From contig NZ_JAENHL010000008.1 in NCBI RefSeq assembly GCF_016595235.1, positions 1,820,624 through 1,884,623 of the forward strand: a DNA stretch of 64,000 nucleotides, given 5' to 3'. Of this stretch, positions 28,144 to 37,944 are shown in pieces. Numbering within the stretch: position 1 is the first letter of the stretch; each line of letters opens with the position of its first letter. The notes under the pieces were generated by a model. That model was not told where the DNA came from and made no database searches. It saw only the letters and a program-made list of their open reading frames with translations. Source of the stretch: Taklimakanibacter albus (GTDB lineage Bacteria; Pseudomonadota; Alphaproteobacteria; Rhizobiales; Aestuariivirgaceae). A program made the translations under genes and the position numbers.

Positions 28144-29334
28144 ATGGTGGCAGGGACAATAGCGCCTCGCGCAACTCTTTGGCAGTGGCGCATTTTCCTT
28201 ATCGGCCTCGTTGCCCTGGTCCTCTCCGCCTGCACCTCCTCCAAAATGGGCGATATGTTCAGTGACGCGGGCGTCAAAGGCCAGCAGCTGACCAAACAGG
28301 CCGCCAGCGGGCGCAAAGTGGCGCTGCTTCTGCCGCTGTCCGGTCCCGGCGAGACCAAACGCATCGCCCAGGCCATGAAGCAGGCGGCCGAGCTCGCTCT
28401 GACCGATACCGGCGGCTCCGGCATCACCCTCATCACCAAGGATTCGGGCGGCAATGCCGGCACGGCGCAGGCCGCGGCCCAGGCTGCCCTCAATGAAGGC
28501 GCCGAGCTCATTCTGGGGCCCCTTCTCGCCCCCGAAGTGCAGGCGGTGAAGACCGTCGCCCAAGGCCGCGCCAATGTCATCGCCTTCTCCTCGCAAAGCG
28601 GCGTCGCCGGCCAGGGCACCTATCTCATGAGCTTCCTCCCCGAGGAGGAAGTGGCGAATGTGGTGCGCTACGCGGCGTCCCAGGGCAAACGCAATCTGGC
28701 GCTGCTCTATCCGCAGACCCAATATGGCAACAACGTCCAGGCCGCCCTCAACCGGTCGGCGGGGCCGAGCGGTGTCAAGATCGCCGCATCACAGCCCTTC
28801 GCCCGCGGCCAGTCGAGCGCGGCGGCGGCGCAGCGCATCGCCCAGGACCTCAATGATCCGAGCCGCGGCATCGATTCGATCCTCATTCCAGAAGGCGGCG
28901 AGGCGCTGCGCTCCTTGAGCGCCGCGCTTGAGCAGAACGGTGTCACCCCGGAAAAGGCGAAGATCCTCGGCACCGGCCTGTGGGACGACACGGTCACCCG
29001 CGCGACGCCGATCGCGCAAGGCGGCTGGTATGCCGGTGTGTCGCCCGACATGGTGCAACGTTTCGACAGCAAATATTCGAGCGTCTATGGCGCGAAGCCG
29101 CCGCGCATCGCGAGCCTCGCTTACGATGCGGTGAGCCTCGCCGCGGGCCTTGCCCGCAAGGGCGACTTCTCCTCAGGCGCCATCACCGATGCGGGCGGCT
29201 ATCAGGGCCAGAACGGCCTGTTCCGCTTCCGCTCCAACGGCCTCATCGAACGCGGCCTGTCGATCCTCGAAATGACGCCGTCCGGCCCGCAAGTGGTGGC
29301 GCAGGCGCCGAGCCGCTTCGGCGCGGGATTCTAG
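28144..29334 (+). CDS. Lipoprotein with type I periplasmic-binding fold (LpoA/penicillin-binding-protein-activator-like)
   Basis: A 396-residue lipoprotein: N-terminal membrane segment ending in lipobox LSAC (Cys at about residue 30), then a two-lobed Leu/Ile/Val-binding-type domain (VALLLPLSGPGETKRIA, LILGPLLAPEVQAV). In this genomic position relative to rsmI-yraN-gshB, such proteins correspond to LpoA-like activators of class A penicillin-binding proteins in the outer membrane, but the TPR N-domain of enterobacterial LpoA is missing. The ATG at 28144 with GAGTGGA upstream is preferred to GTG at 28108. A composite repeat starts at its stop codon. Confidence 0.85.
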   Translation: MVAGTIAPRATLWQWRIFLIGLVALVLSACTSSKMGDMFSDAGVKGQQLTKQAASGRKVALLLPLSGPGETKRIAQAMKQAAELALTDTGGSGITLITKDSGGNAGTAQAAAQAALNEGAELILGPLLAPEVQAVKTVAQGRANVIAFSSQSGVAGQGTYLMSFLPEEEVANVVRYAASQGKRNLALLYPQTQYGNNVQAALNRSAGPSGVKIAASQPFARGQSSAAAAQRIAQDLNDPSRGIDSILIPEGGEALRSLSAALEQNGVTPEKAKILGTGLWDDTVTRATPIAQGGWYAGVSPDMVQRFDSKYSSVYGAKPPRIASLAYDAVSLAAGLARKGDFSSGAITDAGGYQGQNGLFRFRSNGLIERGLSILEMTPSGPQVVAQAPSRFGAGF

Positions 29335-29381
29335 AGCGCTTCCCGCCAAAGTTGCTCGACTTTGGCGATAAGGAAGCGCTC
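29334..29381. repeat. Composite repeat, module A (AGCGCTTCC/CGCCAAAG palindrome)
   Basis: Outer arms GAGCGCTTCC (29334-29343) and GGAAGCGCTC (29372-29381), inner arms CGCCAAAG (29344-29351) and CTTTGGCG (29360-29367). It begins on the last base of the lipoprotein gene's stop codon. A nearly identical copy in reverse orientation is at 44701-44748. First of three hairpin modules in this gap. Confidence 0.85.
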
Positions 29382-29398
29382 CAGAATTATATGTTTAC

Positions 29399-29456
29399 GA
29401 GCCCTTTTACCCGTTTTGATCGAATCGGAACGATTCGATCAAAACGGGAAGGGCTC
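29399..29456. repeat. Composite repeat, module B (18-bp perfect stem)
   Basis: Inner arms CCCGTTTTGATCGAATCG (29410-29427) and its exact complement (29431-29448) around a three-base loop, then outer arms GAGCCCTT (29399-29406) and AAGGGCTC (29449-29456). Transcribed either way, this would fold into a very stable hairpin. Only one copy lies in this window. Confidence 0.85.
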
Positions 29457-29466
29457 TAATGGTAGC

Positions 29467-29509
29467 GCATCGGCTTTTCCGAAAAGTCTGCAACTTTTCG
29501 GGCCGATGC
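29467..29509. repeat. Composite repeat, module C (GCATCGGC family, copy 2)
   Basis: Outer arms GCATCGGC (29467-29474) and GCCGATGC (29502-29509), inner arms CCGAAAAG (29479-29486) and CTTTTCGG (29494-29501). It is the same family as 15075-15124 and 48621-48665, and ends three bases before the hemW stop codon. Confidence 0.85.
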
Positions 29510-29512
29510 GGC

Positions 29513-30658
29513 TTAGATAGCCAGCTGCGAGATCACCGCATTGAGCACGCGGCGGCCGGCCTGGGTCGCGACGAGACGGTCGCCATGCCGGCTGACCAGG
29601 CCCATTTCGGTAAGCTCCGGCAGATGTGACGGCTCGCGGCCGCTCAAGGCGCGGTAGCGGGCGATGTCGATGCCGTCGGCGATACGCAGGCCCATCAAGA
29701 GATACTCGGCCGCCTGATCCGGCGTCGCGACCACCGTCTCCTCGATCACGCCATTCTCCTTCGCCTGGACAAGGCCGCGCCAGGTCTCGGGATGGCGCTC
29801 GGTCGCCAGCGCCAGGCGTTTGCCCGCTTCGGTGATGCGGCTATGAGCGCCCGGCCCCGCGCCGGCATAATCCCCATACCGCCAGTAGATGAGGTTGTGC
29901 CGCGATTCATGGCCGGGCCGCGCATGGTTCGAGACTTCGTAAGCATTGAGGCCGGCTTCGGCGGTGAGCTCCTGCGTCAGATCATAGAGATCAGCGGCAA
30001 GCTCCTCATCCGGCACGATCAATTTGCCGGCGCGATGGAGATCGGCGTAACGCGTCCCCTCCTCGATGGTGAGCTGATAGAGCGACATATGACCCTGCTG
30101 CTCGGAAAGCGCACGGGTGAGTTCGTCGCGCCAGGCGGCAAGCGTCTGGCCGGGTCTGGCATAAATGAGATCGAAGGAAACGCGCGGAAAAATATTCGCG
30201 GCAAGGCGGAAGGCGGCCAGCGCTTCCTCCACCGAATGCTGGCGGCCCAAGGCCTTGAGATGGGTCTCATCGAGCGCCTGCACGCCGACCGAGACGCGGT
30301 TGACGCCCGCGGCGCGATAGCCTGCGAAATTTTCCGCCTCGACGCTGGTCGGATTGGCCTCGAGCGTGATCTCGGCATCGGATGAAACTGGCCACAGGCG
30401 CGCGATCGCGTCGAGCACGTGGCCCACGGCCTCAGGTGGCATCAACGACGGCGTGCCGCCGCCGAAAAAGATGCTTTCGACCTCGCGGCTTCCCGTCCGC
30501 GCGGCGAACCAGGCGAGCTCGCGCGCCAAAGCATCGGCGAAGGACAGCGTGTCGACCGGCTCATGGCGCACATGCGAATTGAAATCGCAATAAGGGCATT
30601 TGGCCTTGCAGAAAGGCCAATGCACATAGATGCCGAAGCCTGGTTCAGAAGAGTGCAT
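29513..30658 (-). CDS. hemW: HemW, heme chaperone of the radical-SAM CPO-III-like family
   Basis: A 381-residue radical SAM protein with the cluster motif [11 protein letters not shown] near residues 17-27 (CX3CX2C), the SAM/glycine motif [11 protein letters not shown] and a C-terminal HemN domain. HemW delivers heme to membrane cytochromes; older annotation calls it an oxygen-independent coproporphyrinogen oxidase. The start [17 protein letters not shown] at 30658 fits the family and overlaps the end of rdgB by 14 bases, giving the usual rph-rdgB-hemW operon. Confidence 0.94.
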   Translation of the reverse strand: MHSSEPGFGIYVHWPFCKAKCPYCDFNSHVRHEPVDTLSFADALARELAWFAARTGSREVESIFFGGGTPSLMPPEAVGHVLDAIARLWPVSSDAEITLEANPTSVEAENFAGYRAAGVNRVSVGVQALDETHLKALGRQHSVEEALAAFRLAANIFPRVSFDLIYARPGQTLAAWRDELTRALSEQQGHMSLYQLTIEEGTRYADLHRAGKLIVPDEELAADLYDLTQELTAEAGLNAYEVSNHARPGHESRHNLIYWRYGDYAGAGPGAHSRITEAGKRLALATERHPETWRGLVQAKENGVIEETVVATPDQAAEYLLMGLRIADGIDIARYRALSGREPSHLPELTEMGLVSRHGDRLVATQAGRRVLNAVISQLAI

Positions 30659-31655
30659 CGACGAGCTTCCGGAAGGCCACGGCGCGATGCGAGATCTCGT
30701 GCTTGGCGTCGGGATCCATTTCACCAAAGGTTTCGGTGCGGCCATCGGGCAGGAACATCGGGTCATAACCGAAGCCGCGCTTGCCGCGCGGCGGCCAGAC
30801 CAGCGTGCCATGGACACGGCCCTCGAAATTCTCGACATGGCCGTCTGGCCAGGCGACCGACAGCACGCTCACGAAATAAGCACGCCGCATTTCGGGCGCG
30901 GTCGCGCCGAGCGCCTGCAATTTCTCTTCGACATTACGCATGGCGAGCGCGAAGTCCTTGGACGGACCGGCCCAGCGCGCCGAGTAGATGCCGGGATCGC
31001 CGTCGAGCGCCTCGACGCAGAGGCCCGAATCATCGGCGAGCGCGATCAGCGCCGCACCTTGCGCGGCCGCTTCCGATTTGAGCAGGGCATTCGCTTCGAA
31101 GGTCGTGCCCGTCTCTTCCGGTTCGGGGAGCCCTAAGCTTCCGGCGGAGATCGCCTCGACGCCATAGGGCCCGAGAAGCTCATTGATCTCCTTGATCTTG
31201 CCCGGATTATGCGAGGCGACGACGAGCTTCTGATTGCGCAAAGATCGTCGCGGCAAGCCCCAGATGCGCGGCTCGGCGAATTCGACCGAATTGCCGGCGG
31301 GATCGCGGCAATAGATCGAATGCCCACCACCCGGCCATTCGAAATCGGCTTCGAGCGCGATGCCATGTTTGCTCAGATGCTTGCGCCAGCCTTGGAGCTC
31401 CTCCGCCGTGGCGGAGAAGCAGACATGGCCGGCACCCGTGGCGCCATGCGGCGGCGCGGAGGTGAAGGATTTCGGCTTCACCGCCGACGTCGCCGGATTG
31501 AAGATCAGCAGCATGCTTTCGCCGCAATGGAAGAAGACGAACTGATCCTCGAGCTCACGGCGCACGGAGAGCCCGATCACGTCTTCATAGAAGCGGCGCA
31601 TCGCGGCGATGTCCTCGCCATACAGGATGGTCTCGAGGATCGCCTTGGCTCTCAT
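30645..31655 (-). CDS. rdgB: VOC-domain protein fused to RdgB/HAM1 non-canonical purine NTP pyrophosphatase
   Basis: A single 336-residue frame. Residues 1 to about 132 are a vicinal-oxygen-chelate (glyoxalase/bleomycin-resistance) domain: [20 protein letters not shown], then [16 protein letters not shown]. Residues about 139-336 are a complete Rdg[55 protein letters not shown] and [10 protein letters not shown], which hydrolyses dITP and XTP to keep them out of DNA. There is no stop between them. An internal TTG at 31241 ([12 protein letters not shown]) could start a normal-length RdgB, so a physical fusion is likely but not proven. Overlaps rph by four bases. Confidence 0.88.
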   Translation of the reverse strand: MRAKAILETILYGEDIAAMRRFYEDVIGLSVRRELEDQFVFFHCGESMLLIFNPATSAVKPKSFTSAPPHGATGAGHVCFSATAEELQGWRKHLSKHGIALEADFEWPGGGHSIYCRDPAGNSVEFAEPRIWGLPRRSLRNQKLVVASHNPGKIKEINELLGPYGVEAISAGSLGLPEPEETGTTFEANALLKSEAAAQGAALIALADDSGLCVEALDGDPGIYSARWAGPSKDFALAMRNVEEKLQALGATAPEMRRAYFVSVLSVAWPDGHVENFEGRVHGTLVWPPRGKRGFGYDPMFLPDGRTETFGEMDPDAKHEISHRAVAFRKLVDALF

Positions 31656-32365
31656 GCGATGGCCTTCTTCTGCAGCTCCACCAATTCGCCGATGCCCTTT
31701 TGCGCGAGGCTCAGCAATTCGAGGAAACGCTCCTGCGAGAAAGGCTCACCTTCCGCCGTGCCCTGGATTTCGACAATGCCGCCTTTGCCGGTCATCACGA
31801 AATTCGCATCCGTCTCGGCGCTCGAATCTTCGTCATAATCGAGATCGGCCACGACCTCGCCATTGTGGATACCACAGGAAATGGCGGCGACATGATCGCG
31901 CAAGGGATTCTTGGCGAACATCTCACGGGCTTCCATCCATTTGAGCGCGTCATAGAGCGCGATCCAGCTGCCGGTGATGGCGGCGGTGCGGGTGCCGCCA
32001 TCGGCCTGGATGACATCGCAATCGAGCGTGATCTGCTTTTCGCCGAGCCCCACGAGATCGACCACGGCCCGGAGCGAGCGCCCGATCAGGCGCTGGATCT
32101 CCTGGGTGCGGCCCGACTGCTTGCCCTGCGCCGCCTCGCGCCGCATGCGATCGCCGGTGGCGCGCGGCAACATGCCATACTCGGCGGTAACCCAGCCTTT
32201 GCCGGCGCCTTTCAGCCATGGCGGAACTTTTTCCTCGACGGTGGCGAGGCACATCACATGGGTGTCGCCGAAGCGGACGAGGCAGGAGCCTTCCGCATGT
32301 TTGGAAAAGCCACGCTCGAAACTCACCTTGCGCAATTCATGGGGCTTTCGCCCGGACGGCCGCAT
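31652..32365 (-). CDS. rph: Ribonuclease PH
   Basis: A 237-residue phosphorolytic 3'-5' exoribonuclease that trims tRNA 3' ends. Motifs: [20 protein letters not shown] at the start, [40 protein letters not shown] and [14 protein letters not shown]. Normal length, with no missing segment. Head of the rph-rdgB-hemW leftward operon; the opposite neighbour, hrcA, is normally adjacent but is here separated by the zinc gene pair. Confidence 0.97.
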   Translation of the reverse strand: MRPSGRKPHELRKVSFERGFSKHAEGSCLVRFGDTHVMCLATVEEKVPPWLKGAGKGWVTAEYGMLPRATGDRMRREAAQGKQSGRTQEIQRLIGRSLRAVVDLVGLGEKQITLDCDVIQADGGTRTAAITGSWIALYDALKWMEAREMFAKNPLRDHVAAISCGIHNGEVVADLDYDEDSSAETDANFVMTGKGGIVEIQGTAEGEPFSQERFLELLSLAQKGIGELVELQKKAIA

Positions 32366-32431
32366 AGAAACTCCTCACTCGATTGAATGGGGGTATCTAG
32401 CGGCTCCGCTGCCCGATGAACAGAGATGGAT

Positions 32432-33643
32432 TCAGGCCATTTCGCGCCGCCATTCGGGGAAGGGATCAGCGAGCTTCCGATAGTCGTCAGCCTCGAAATT
32501 CAAGGGCTGCTCCGGCCCGACCAGGCACTCATCGAGCGCCTCCCGCATCGCCTTTTCATCGAGATCGGCGCCGATAAAAACCAGCTCCTGGCGGCGGTCG
32601 CCCCAACCCGCCGCCCATTTCGCGCCCAGTTCGCGCTGCCAGTCGGGATGGTCGGGCCAGCGCTCGACGGGCACCGCCGCCCACCAGAGACCCAAACCCT
32701 CGGTACGGCAGATCGCGCCGGCAAGGCTCATATCGCCGACCCAATCGGGCCGTGTCGCCAGCCAGAAGAAGCCCTTGGCGCGGATCAGGCCCTTCCATGT
32801 CCGTTCGAGAAACGCATTGAAGCGCCCCGGATGAAACGGCCGCCGCGCCCGGTAGACGAAACTCGATATGCCATATTCCTCGGTCTCGGGACTATGGCTC
32901 GCGAAGCCGTACAGTTCCTTGAACCACAGAGGATGCTCCTCGGCCTTGGCATGATCGAAGCGCCCGGTGGCGAGAATTTCGGCCGGCGCGACGCGGCCAT
33001 GGCTGGTCTCGATCACATGCGCATCGCCATTGAGCGCGCGCACGATCTTGCGCACCCGTGCGCGGTCTTCGGGTGAGACATCGGCGATCTTGTTGATCAC
33101 CACGACATCGGCGAATTCGATCTGATCGACGATGAGATCGACCAGCAGGCGTCCATCGCCCTCGCCCGCCGTTTCACCGCGCTCGCCAAGGCGATCGGAA
33201 CTGCCATAGTCGCTGAGCAAGTTCACCGCGTCGACGACGGTCACCATCGTGTCGAGGCGCGCGACATCCGACAGCGACAGGCCGTTCTCGTCGCGAAAGG
33301 CAAAAGTCGCGGCGACCGGCAGCGGCTCGGCAATGCCGGTGCCCTCGATCAGCAGATAATCGAACTGCCCGCCGGCGGCGAGGCGGCGCACTTCCTGCAG
33401 AAGATCGTCGCGCAAGGTGCAGCAGATGCAGCCATTGGTCATCTCGACCAATGTCTCCTCGGTGCGCGCCAGGCTGTTGCCGGCGCGCACCAATTCCGCA
33501 TCGATATTCACTTCGCTCATATCGTTCACGATCACCGCCACTTTGAGGCCCTGGCGGTTATTGAGGATGTGATTGAGCAGCGTCGTCTTGCCGGCGCCCA
33601 AAAAGCCCGACAGCACGGTGACGGGAATACGTGTGTCTTTCAT
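32432..33643 (-). CDS. COG0523 (CobW/ZigA/YciC-like) metallochaperone GTPase
   Basis: A 403-residue G3E GTPase: Walker [15 protein letters not shown] at about 11-24, the metal-binding CXCC motif in NGCICCTLR, Walker B-like [12 protein letters not shown], specificity motif VINKIAD and a C-terminal CobW_C domain. Members under Zur control supply zinc to client enzymes during starvation. The start at 33643 has TGAGGCGGC ahead of it and follows the AztD-like stop by eight bases, so the two form one operon behind the Zur-like palindrome at 34873-34892. Cobalt or nitrile-hydratase partners are absent nearby, favouring zinc. Confidence 0.88.
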   Translation of the reverse strand: MKDTRIPVTVLSGFLGAGKTTLLNHILNNRQGLKVAVIVNDMSEVNIDAELVRAGNSLARTEETLVEMTNGCICCTLRDDLLQEVRRLAAGGQFDYLLIEGTGIAEPLPVAATFAFRDENGLSLSDVARLDTMVTVVDAVNLLSDYGSSDRLGERGETAGEGDGRLLVDLIVDQIEFADVVVINKIADVSPEDRARVRKIVRALNGDAHVIETSHGRVAPAEILATGRFDHAKAEEHPLWFKELYGFASHSPETEEYGISSFVYRARRPFHPGRFNAFLERTWKGLIRAKGFFWLATRPDWVGDMSLAGAICRTEGLGLWWAAVPVERWPDHPDWQRELGAKWAAGWGDRRQELVFIGADLDEKAMREALDECLVGPEQPLNFEADDYRKLADPFPEWRREMA

Positions 33644-33651
33644 GCCGCGCC

Positions 33652-34848
33652 TCAATGGATCTCGCCCGAACCGCCGAGCGCCACCAGCCCATAGGGCATG
33701 CCGTCGATGTCGATGCTACGGCTCTCGGCCAGGGTTTCGGGATTTACGACGCGCAAAGTGCTGGCCAAGGGATCGCTCACCACGATCTCCTCGCCCGCCA
33801 CCGCGAGACGCGGACGCGGATCGCGCCAATGGCCATCCATGCTGTAGGCCTGCGTGAGCTTGGCGCTTTTGACGATCTCGCCTTTGATCGCGTCGATGCG
33901 ATGCAAAAAGCCGTCTTCGGTGAAAACATAGATGCGGTCGGAATGTTCGGGATCGATGGTGAAATCGACGCGGCGGGCGGGGAGCTTCACCAGCCGGAAC
34001 GGCTCTGGCGCCGAGAGATCGACAAGCACAATCGCCTCCGGCCCGTAATTGCCGATGAAATAGCGCAGCGACTTGGCACCACGGAGCGTCGTCGCCTTGC
34101 CCTCGGGCAGTGACGACGAATAGGGAAGGAAAGTGATGCGCGGCTCCACCTTCTGCGAATCGACGACGAGCAGGCCGGTGGCGCAGGCGATCGCCAGCAG
34201 AGGCCCCGAGGATGCCTCGCCATGAAGATCGGGGCAGGCATAATCGGCGACCGGCTTGCCCTGCTCATCGATGAGCCGCATGCCGATGGGCAATTCATCC
34301 GCATCCTTGGGATTGGGGATGGAGACGAGCGCCTTGTCGCCCAGTGGCACCGCCACGCCGTGATGCGGCGCCGCCGTCACCAGCCGGTGCGGCGCGAGCT
34401 TGCCTTTGGCGAATTGCGCTTCGGCGAGGATGGCGACGCTGCCATCGCCGTCATGGAAGATCGCGATCTTGCCGTCATGCTCGACGAGATGGACCGGCCT
34501 GGCACCTTTCGACACGGCATTGAGCAGATAGGGCGTCGTCAGCTTGAGATCGCCGTGATCGCCATGATCGTCGAGCGCAACGCCGCTGGCGATCGCCGAA
34601 ACGCGGTCGGCGTCGGATTGCACGGCAAAGACAGTACGGCCGCTTCTGCTGGCCTCGAGGGCGGCCGGCGCCTGCACGCCCACGGTCGCCAGCACAGAAC
34701 CGGTCTTTACGTCAACGGCACGTACCGTGGGAGCGCTGTGGTCGGCGACGAAAACCCGCCAATGCTCCTGTTCGGCCGCCGAAGCGACCCCGGCGGCGAA
34801 AATGGCAAGGCCGGCGCCGGCCAAAACCAAGAGACGCAAGGATTTCAT
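33652..34848 (-). CDS. AztD-like periplasmic zinc chaperone (beta-propeller)
   Basis: A 398-residue secreted protein with a Sec signal peptide of about 24 residues ending ASAA, followed by repeated beta-strand units typical of a propeller. It resembles AztD, which binds zinc in the periplasm and passes it to the AztC binding protein. A His/Asp loop DDHGDHGD and single histidines in PAPHHGVAV-type and DLHGEA segments could bind metal. ATG at 34848 has GAGGGG seven bases before it; ATG at 34854 is possible. The upstream palindrome suggests repression by Zur. No aztABC transporter genes lie in the window. Confidence 0.75.
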   Translation of the reverse strand: MKSLRLLVLAGAGLAIFAAGVASAAEQEHWRVFVADHSAPTVRAVDVKTGSVLATVGVQAPAALEASRSGRTVFAVQSDADRVSAIASGVALDDHGDHGDLKLTTPYLLNAVSKGARPVHLVEHDGKIAIFHDGDGSVAILAEAQFAKGKLAPHRLVTAAPHHGVAVPLGDKALVSIPNPKDADELPIGMRLIDEQGKPVADYACPDLHGEASSGPLLAIACATGLLVVDSQKVEPRITFLPYSSSLPEGKATTLRGAKSLRYFIGNYGPEAIVLVDLSAPEPFRLVKLPARRVDFTIDPEHSDRIYVFTEDGFLHRIDAIKGEIVKSAKLTQAYSMDGHWRDPRPRLAVAGEEIVVSDPLASTLRVVNPETLAESRSIDIDGMPYGLVALGGSGEIH

Positions 34849-34872
34849 ATTCATTCCCCTCATTTCAATAAA

Positions 34873-34892
34873 TGTTATGTTATAACATAACA
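34873..34892. promoter_or_regulatory. Zur-like operator
   Basis: A perfect 20-bp palindrome, TGTTATGTTATAACATAACA, lies 25 bases upstream of the AztD-like start and 70 bases upstream of hrcA. The GTTATA/TATAAC core resembles alphaproteobacterial Zur sites known from zinc-uptake promoters. Its place before a two-gene zinc operon supports Zur; other Fur-family proteins are an alternative. The zur gene is not in the window. Confidence 0.75.
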
Positions 34893-34961
34893 GTAAAAGA
34901 AGAGGACGCAAGCCCTTTGCTTTCATTGACCCCGGGGGGTCTCGTTTTTACAGTCATCCCC

Positions 34962-36053
34962 ATGAGCATCCATTCGCAGAGACCTCTGGTCGATGAACGC
35001 CTGCAGGGCCTGGCCCAGCTCGACCAGCGCTCACGCGACATTTTCCGGCGCCTGGTCGAGACCTATCTCGACACCGGCGAGCCCGTCGGCTCGCGCACCA
35101 TCTCGCGCATCCTGCCGTCGAGCCTGTCGCCGGCCTCGGTGCGCAATGTGATGATGGATCTCGAGGAGACCGGCCTCATCTATTCGCCCCATACCAGCGC
35201 CGGGCGCATGCCGACCAATGCGGGCCTGCGCTTCTTCGTCGATGCGCTGCTCGAAGTGGGCTCGATCTCGCCCGAGGAGCGCGCCCGCATCGATGCGCAG
35301 ATGACCGGCGCCAACCGCTCGCGCCGCATCGAGGAGGTGCTGGGCGAGGCGACGACGCTCCTCTCGGGCCTGTCGCATTGCGCCGGCCTGGTGATGGCGC
35401 CGAAGCTCAATGCCCGGCTCAAGCACATCGAATTCGTCAGCCTGTCGCCCGGCCGCGGCCTCGTGATCCTGGTCGCCGAGGACGGCACGGTGGAGAACCG
35501 CGCCATCGATCTGCCGCCCGGCCTGCCGCCCTCCTCGCTCATCAAGGCGTCGAACTATCTCTCGGCCCGCATGCAGGGCAAGACGATCGGTGAATTGCAG
35601 CGCCACATGCATGACGAGATCGCGACGCTCAAGACCGAGCTCGATGAACTCACCGCCAAGGTCGTCGCCGACGGCGTCGCCACCTGGTCGGGCAATGCCG
35701 AGGAGGACGACCGCACGCTGATCGTCAAGGGCCAGGGCAATCTCATCGAGAATCTCACCGCCTTCGACGATCTCGAGCGCATCCGCCGCCTGTTCGACGA
35801 TCTCGAGAACAAGAAGGGGCTGATCCAGCTTCTGGGCTCGGCCGAGATCGGCGAAGGCGTGCGCATCTTCATCGGCGCCGAAAACAAGCTCTTCTCGATG
35901 TCGGGTTCCTCGCTCATCGTCGCGCCCTATCGCAACAGCGAGGAGAAGATCGTCGGCGCGCTCGGCATCATCGGGCCGACGCGGATGAATTATGCCCGCA
36001 TCATCCCGATGGTCGATTACACCGCGCGTATCATCGGACGCCTGATCACGTGA
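34962..36053 (+). CDS. hrcA: Heat-inducible transcription repressor HrcA
   Basis: A 363-residue HrcA, the repressor of chaperone operons that binds CIRCE elements. N-terminal winged helix ([21 protein letters not shown]), then [21 protein letters not shown] and a C-terminal GAF-like domain ending in [18 protein letters not shown]. The ATG at 34962 gives [14 protein letters not shown]; the 30-codon extension upstream runs through the Zur-like palindrome and is not credible. No CIRCE inverted repeat is visible in the window. The small GFA gene overlaps its stop by four bases. Confidence 0.96.
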   Translation: MSIHSQRPLVDERLQGLAQLDQRSRDIFRRLVETYLDTGEPVGSRTISRILPSSLSPASVRNVMMDLEETGLIYSPHTSAGRMPTNAGLRFFVDALLEVGSISPEERARIDAQMTGANRSRRIEEVLGEATTLLSGLSHCAGLVMAPKLNARLKHIEFVSLSPGRGLVILVAEDGTVENRAIDLPPGLPPSSLIKASNYLSARMQGKTIGELQRHMHDEIATLKTELDELTAKVVADGVATWSGNAEEDDRTLIVKGQGNLIENLTAFDDLERIRRLFDDLENKKGLIQLLGSAEIGEGVRIFIGAENKLFSMSGSSLIVAPYRNSEEKIVGALGIIGPTRMNYARIIPMVDYTARIIGRLIT

Positions 36054-36457
36054 CGCTGGAGCGCGAGGCCTCCTGCGCCTGCGGGAAGTTGCGCATCGCC
36101 TGCCGCGGCGAGCCCATCCGCATTTCGATCTGCCATTGCCTCGCCTGCCAGAAGCGCACCGGCAGCGTCTTCGGCATGCAGGCGCGTTTTCTGAAAGGAA
36201 ATGTGCGGCACATCGCCGGCGACAGCACGCGTTTCACCCGCGAGGGCGACAGCGGCGGCACGGTGAGTTTCCATTTCTGTCCGCATTGCGGCTCGACCGT
36301 CTATTGGGAACTGAGCGGCGTGCCGGAGGCCTATGCGGTCGCGGTCGGCGCCTTTGCCGATCCCACCTTCCCGGCGCCACGTGTCTCGGTCTACGAGTCG
36401 CGCCGGCATGACTGGGTCGATCTCGCAGACCTCCCCGATATCGAGCGCCTGGGTTAA
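36050..36457 (+). CDS. GFA-domain zinc protein (glutathione-dependent formaldehyde-activating fold)
   Basis: A 135-residue protein with paired zinc-binding cysteines: [15 protein letters not shown] and CPHCGST, the pattern of the GFA/CENP-V fold. Some family members bind glutathione-formaldehyde adducts, most are uncharacterised. GTG start at 36050 overlaps the hrcA stop (GTGA), so translation is probably coupled to hrcA. It converges on the glutathione S-transferase gene with a four-base overlap; both having glutathione-linked folds may be coincidence. Confidence 0.85.
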   Translation: MTLEREASCACGKLRIACRGEPIRISICHCLACQKRTGSVFGMQARFLKGNVRHIAGDSTRFTREGDSGGTVSFHFCPHCGSTVYWELSGVPEAYAVAVGAFADPTFPAPRVSVYESRRHDWVDLADLPDIERLG

Positions 36458-37131
36458 GTCACCAGCTCTTTCATGAAATCCGGCAGCGGCCGGCCCTGGC
36501 TCAAAAGGAACCTCGCCATGGCGCCGGCGACCTGGCGCACCGCCGGGCGGCTCGACATGCGGGCGCGCCAGGCGATGAGCTTCGGTGTGGCGTCGGTCAT
36601 GGGCGCGCTCATCCGGGCGGCGAAAAGCTGCGCCATGTAGAAGGCGATGTCGGCATAGGAAAAGGCCCCGGCGAGGAACTCGCTTATCCCCAATTGCCGC
36701 TCCATCTCCTCATAATACCGCGCCGATGCTCCTTGCGCCGCCACCGCCGCTGGGTCGTCCAGCCGGTCCTGCAGGCCCATCAGCCGGACGATCGGCGGGA
36801 AGAAGACTTCGTCCGATCTGAGCTCGAGGAGGCGGGCTTTGGCGCGGGAACCGGGCACTTTCGGCCACAAAGCCGGCTCCGGCTTCAGATCCTCGAAATA
36901 CTCGAAAATCTGGGTCGAATCGAAGATTTCCACGTCCCCCTGGACGAGCACCGGAACCTGGGCCTTGGGATTGATGCGCTGCACCTCGGGATGTTTCGGC
37001 TGATAGAGCTTCGCCATGTCGAAAGGCACCATGACCAGATCGACGGCGAGGCCCTTTTCCAAAGCGGCGATCTCGGTCTTGGCGCCGAACATGCTCAACG
37101 GGCCGGAATAGAGACGGATAGGCTCTGACAT
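36454..37131 (-). CDS. Glutathione S-transferase family protein
   Basis: A 225-residue protein with an N-terminal thioredoxin-like GST domain (residues 1-80: RLYSGPLSMFGAKTEIAALEKGL, NPKAQVPVLVQGD, with the cis-Pro loop and DSTQIFEYFED) and an all-helical C-terminal domain (YADIAFYMAQLFAARM). It would conjugate or reduce substrates with glutathione; the substrate is unknown. Divergent from grpE over a 149-base spacer and inserted between hrcA and grpE, which are often neighbours. Confidence 0.88.
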   Translation of the reverse strand: MSEPIRLYSGPLSMFGAKTEIAALEKGLAVDLVMVPFDMAKLYQPKHPEVQRINPKAQVPVLVQGDVEIFDSTQIFEYFEDLKPEPALWPKVPGSRAKARLLELRSDEVFFPPIVRLMGLQDRLDDPAAVAAQGASARYYEEMERQLGISEFLAGAFSYADIAFYMAQLFAARMSAPMTDATPKLIAWRARMSSRPAVRQVAGAMARFLLSQGRPLPDFMKELVT

Positions 37132-37280
37132 AGGTTTCTCCCCAAACTGGACATCTGCCCTACCCTAGGGCGGCTTAGGGTCGGCTTGTGTCAGTTGACC
37201 CGAAAGACTTGATTTTTCCGGCCCGAACCCTGATATCCGAGCCCGAAACCCAATCCATCGATCGATAATCCAGGATCGTT

Positions 37281-37859
37281 ATGACTGCTAAAACGAGCAA
37301 AGACACCATGGCTGAAGAGATCCCGGCAACGGACATTCCGGAAGCCGAGCCCGTGACCCTCGATATGGAGGCCGATCCGCGCGAGGCCGAAATCACGGGT
37401 CTCAAAGAAGAAGCCGGCAAGCTCAAGGACCAGCTGCTGCGCACCTTCGCCGAGATGGACAATCTGCGCAAACGCATGGAGCGCGAGAAGGCGGAAGCCA
37501 CGCTTTATGCAGCCAGCAATTTCGCCCGCGACATCTTGAGCGTCAGCGACAATATGGACCGCGCGCTTGCCACCGCCGAAGCCGATCATCTCAAAGAGGC
37601 GACCGAGCCGGTCAAGAATCTCGTCGCCGGCGTCGAGATGACCAATCGCGAGCTGCTCAAGGTGTTCGAGCGCCATGGCATTACCCGCGTCTTTCCGATG
37701 GGCGAGAAGTTCGATCCGCATTATCATCAGGCGGTGTTCGAAGTGCCGACCAATGACGCCGCCCCCGGCACCGTCGTGCAAGTGATGCAGGCCGGCTTCA
37801 AGATCGGCGACCGCGTGCTGCGCCCGGCCATGGTCGGCGTCGCCAGAGCGGCAGGGTAA
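37281..37859 (+). CDS. grpE: Nucleotide exchange factor GrpE
   Basis: A 192-residue GrpE, which releases ADP from DnaK. An acidic N-terminal tail is followed by a long coiled coil (AEITGLKEEAGKLKDQLLRTFAEMDNLRKR, residues about 36-65) and a C-terminal beta domain with FDPHYHQAVFEVP and GFKIGDRVLRPAMVGVA. ATG at 37281 is used; an in-frame ATG at 37308 is possible. CTTGAT at 37208 and CCTGATAT at 37228 loosely resemble a heat-shock sigma-32 promoter. dnaK and dnaJ are not in the window. Confidence 0.95.
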   Translation: MTAKTSKDTMAEEIPATDIPEAEPVTLDMEADPREAEITGLKEEAGKLKDQLLRTFAEMDNLRKRMEREKAEATLYAASNFARDILSVSDNMDRALATAEADHLKEATEPVKNLVAGVEMTNRELLKVFERHGITRVFPMGEKFDPHYHQAVFEVPTNDAAPGTVVQVMQAGFKIGDRVLRPAMVGVARAAG

Positions 37860-37944
37860 GTCTGAGCATCATTTGAGAATGAACTGAGCTTCCTCGACCG
37901 GAAGGCGCTGGTCGTTGCACTTCCGCTATGTCAGGATATCTGAC

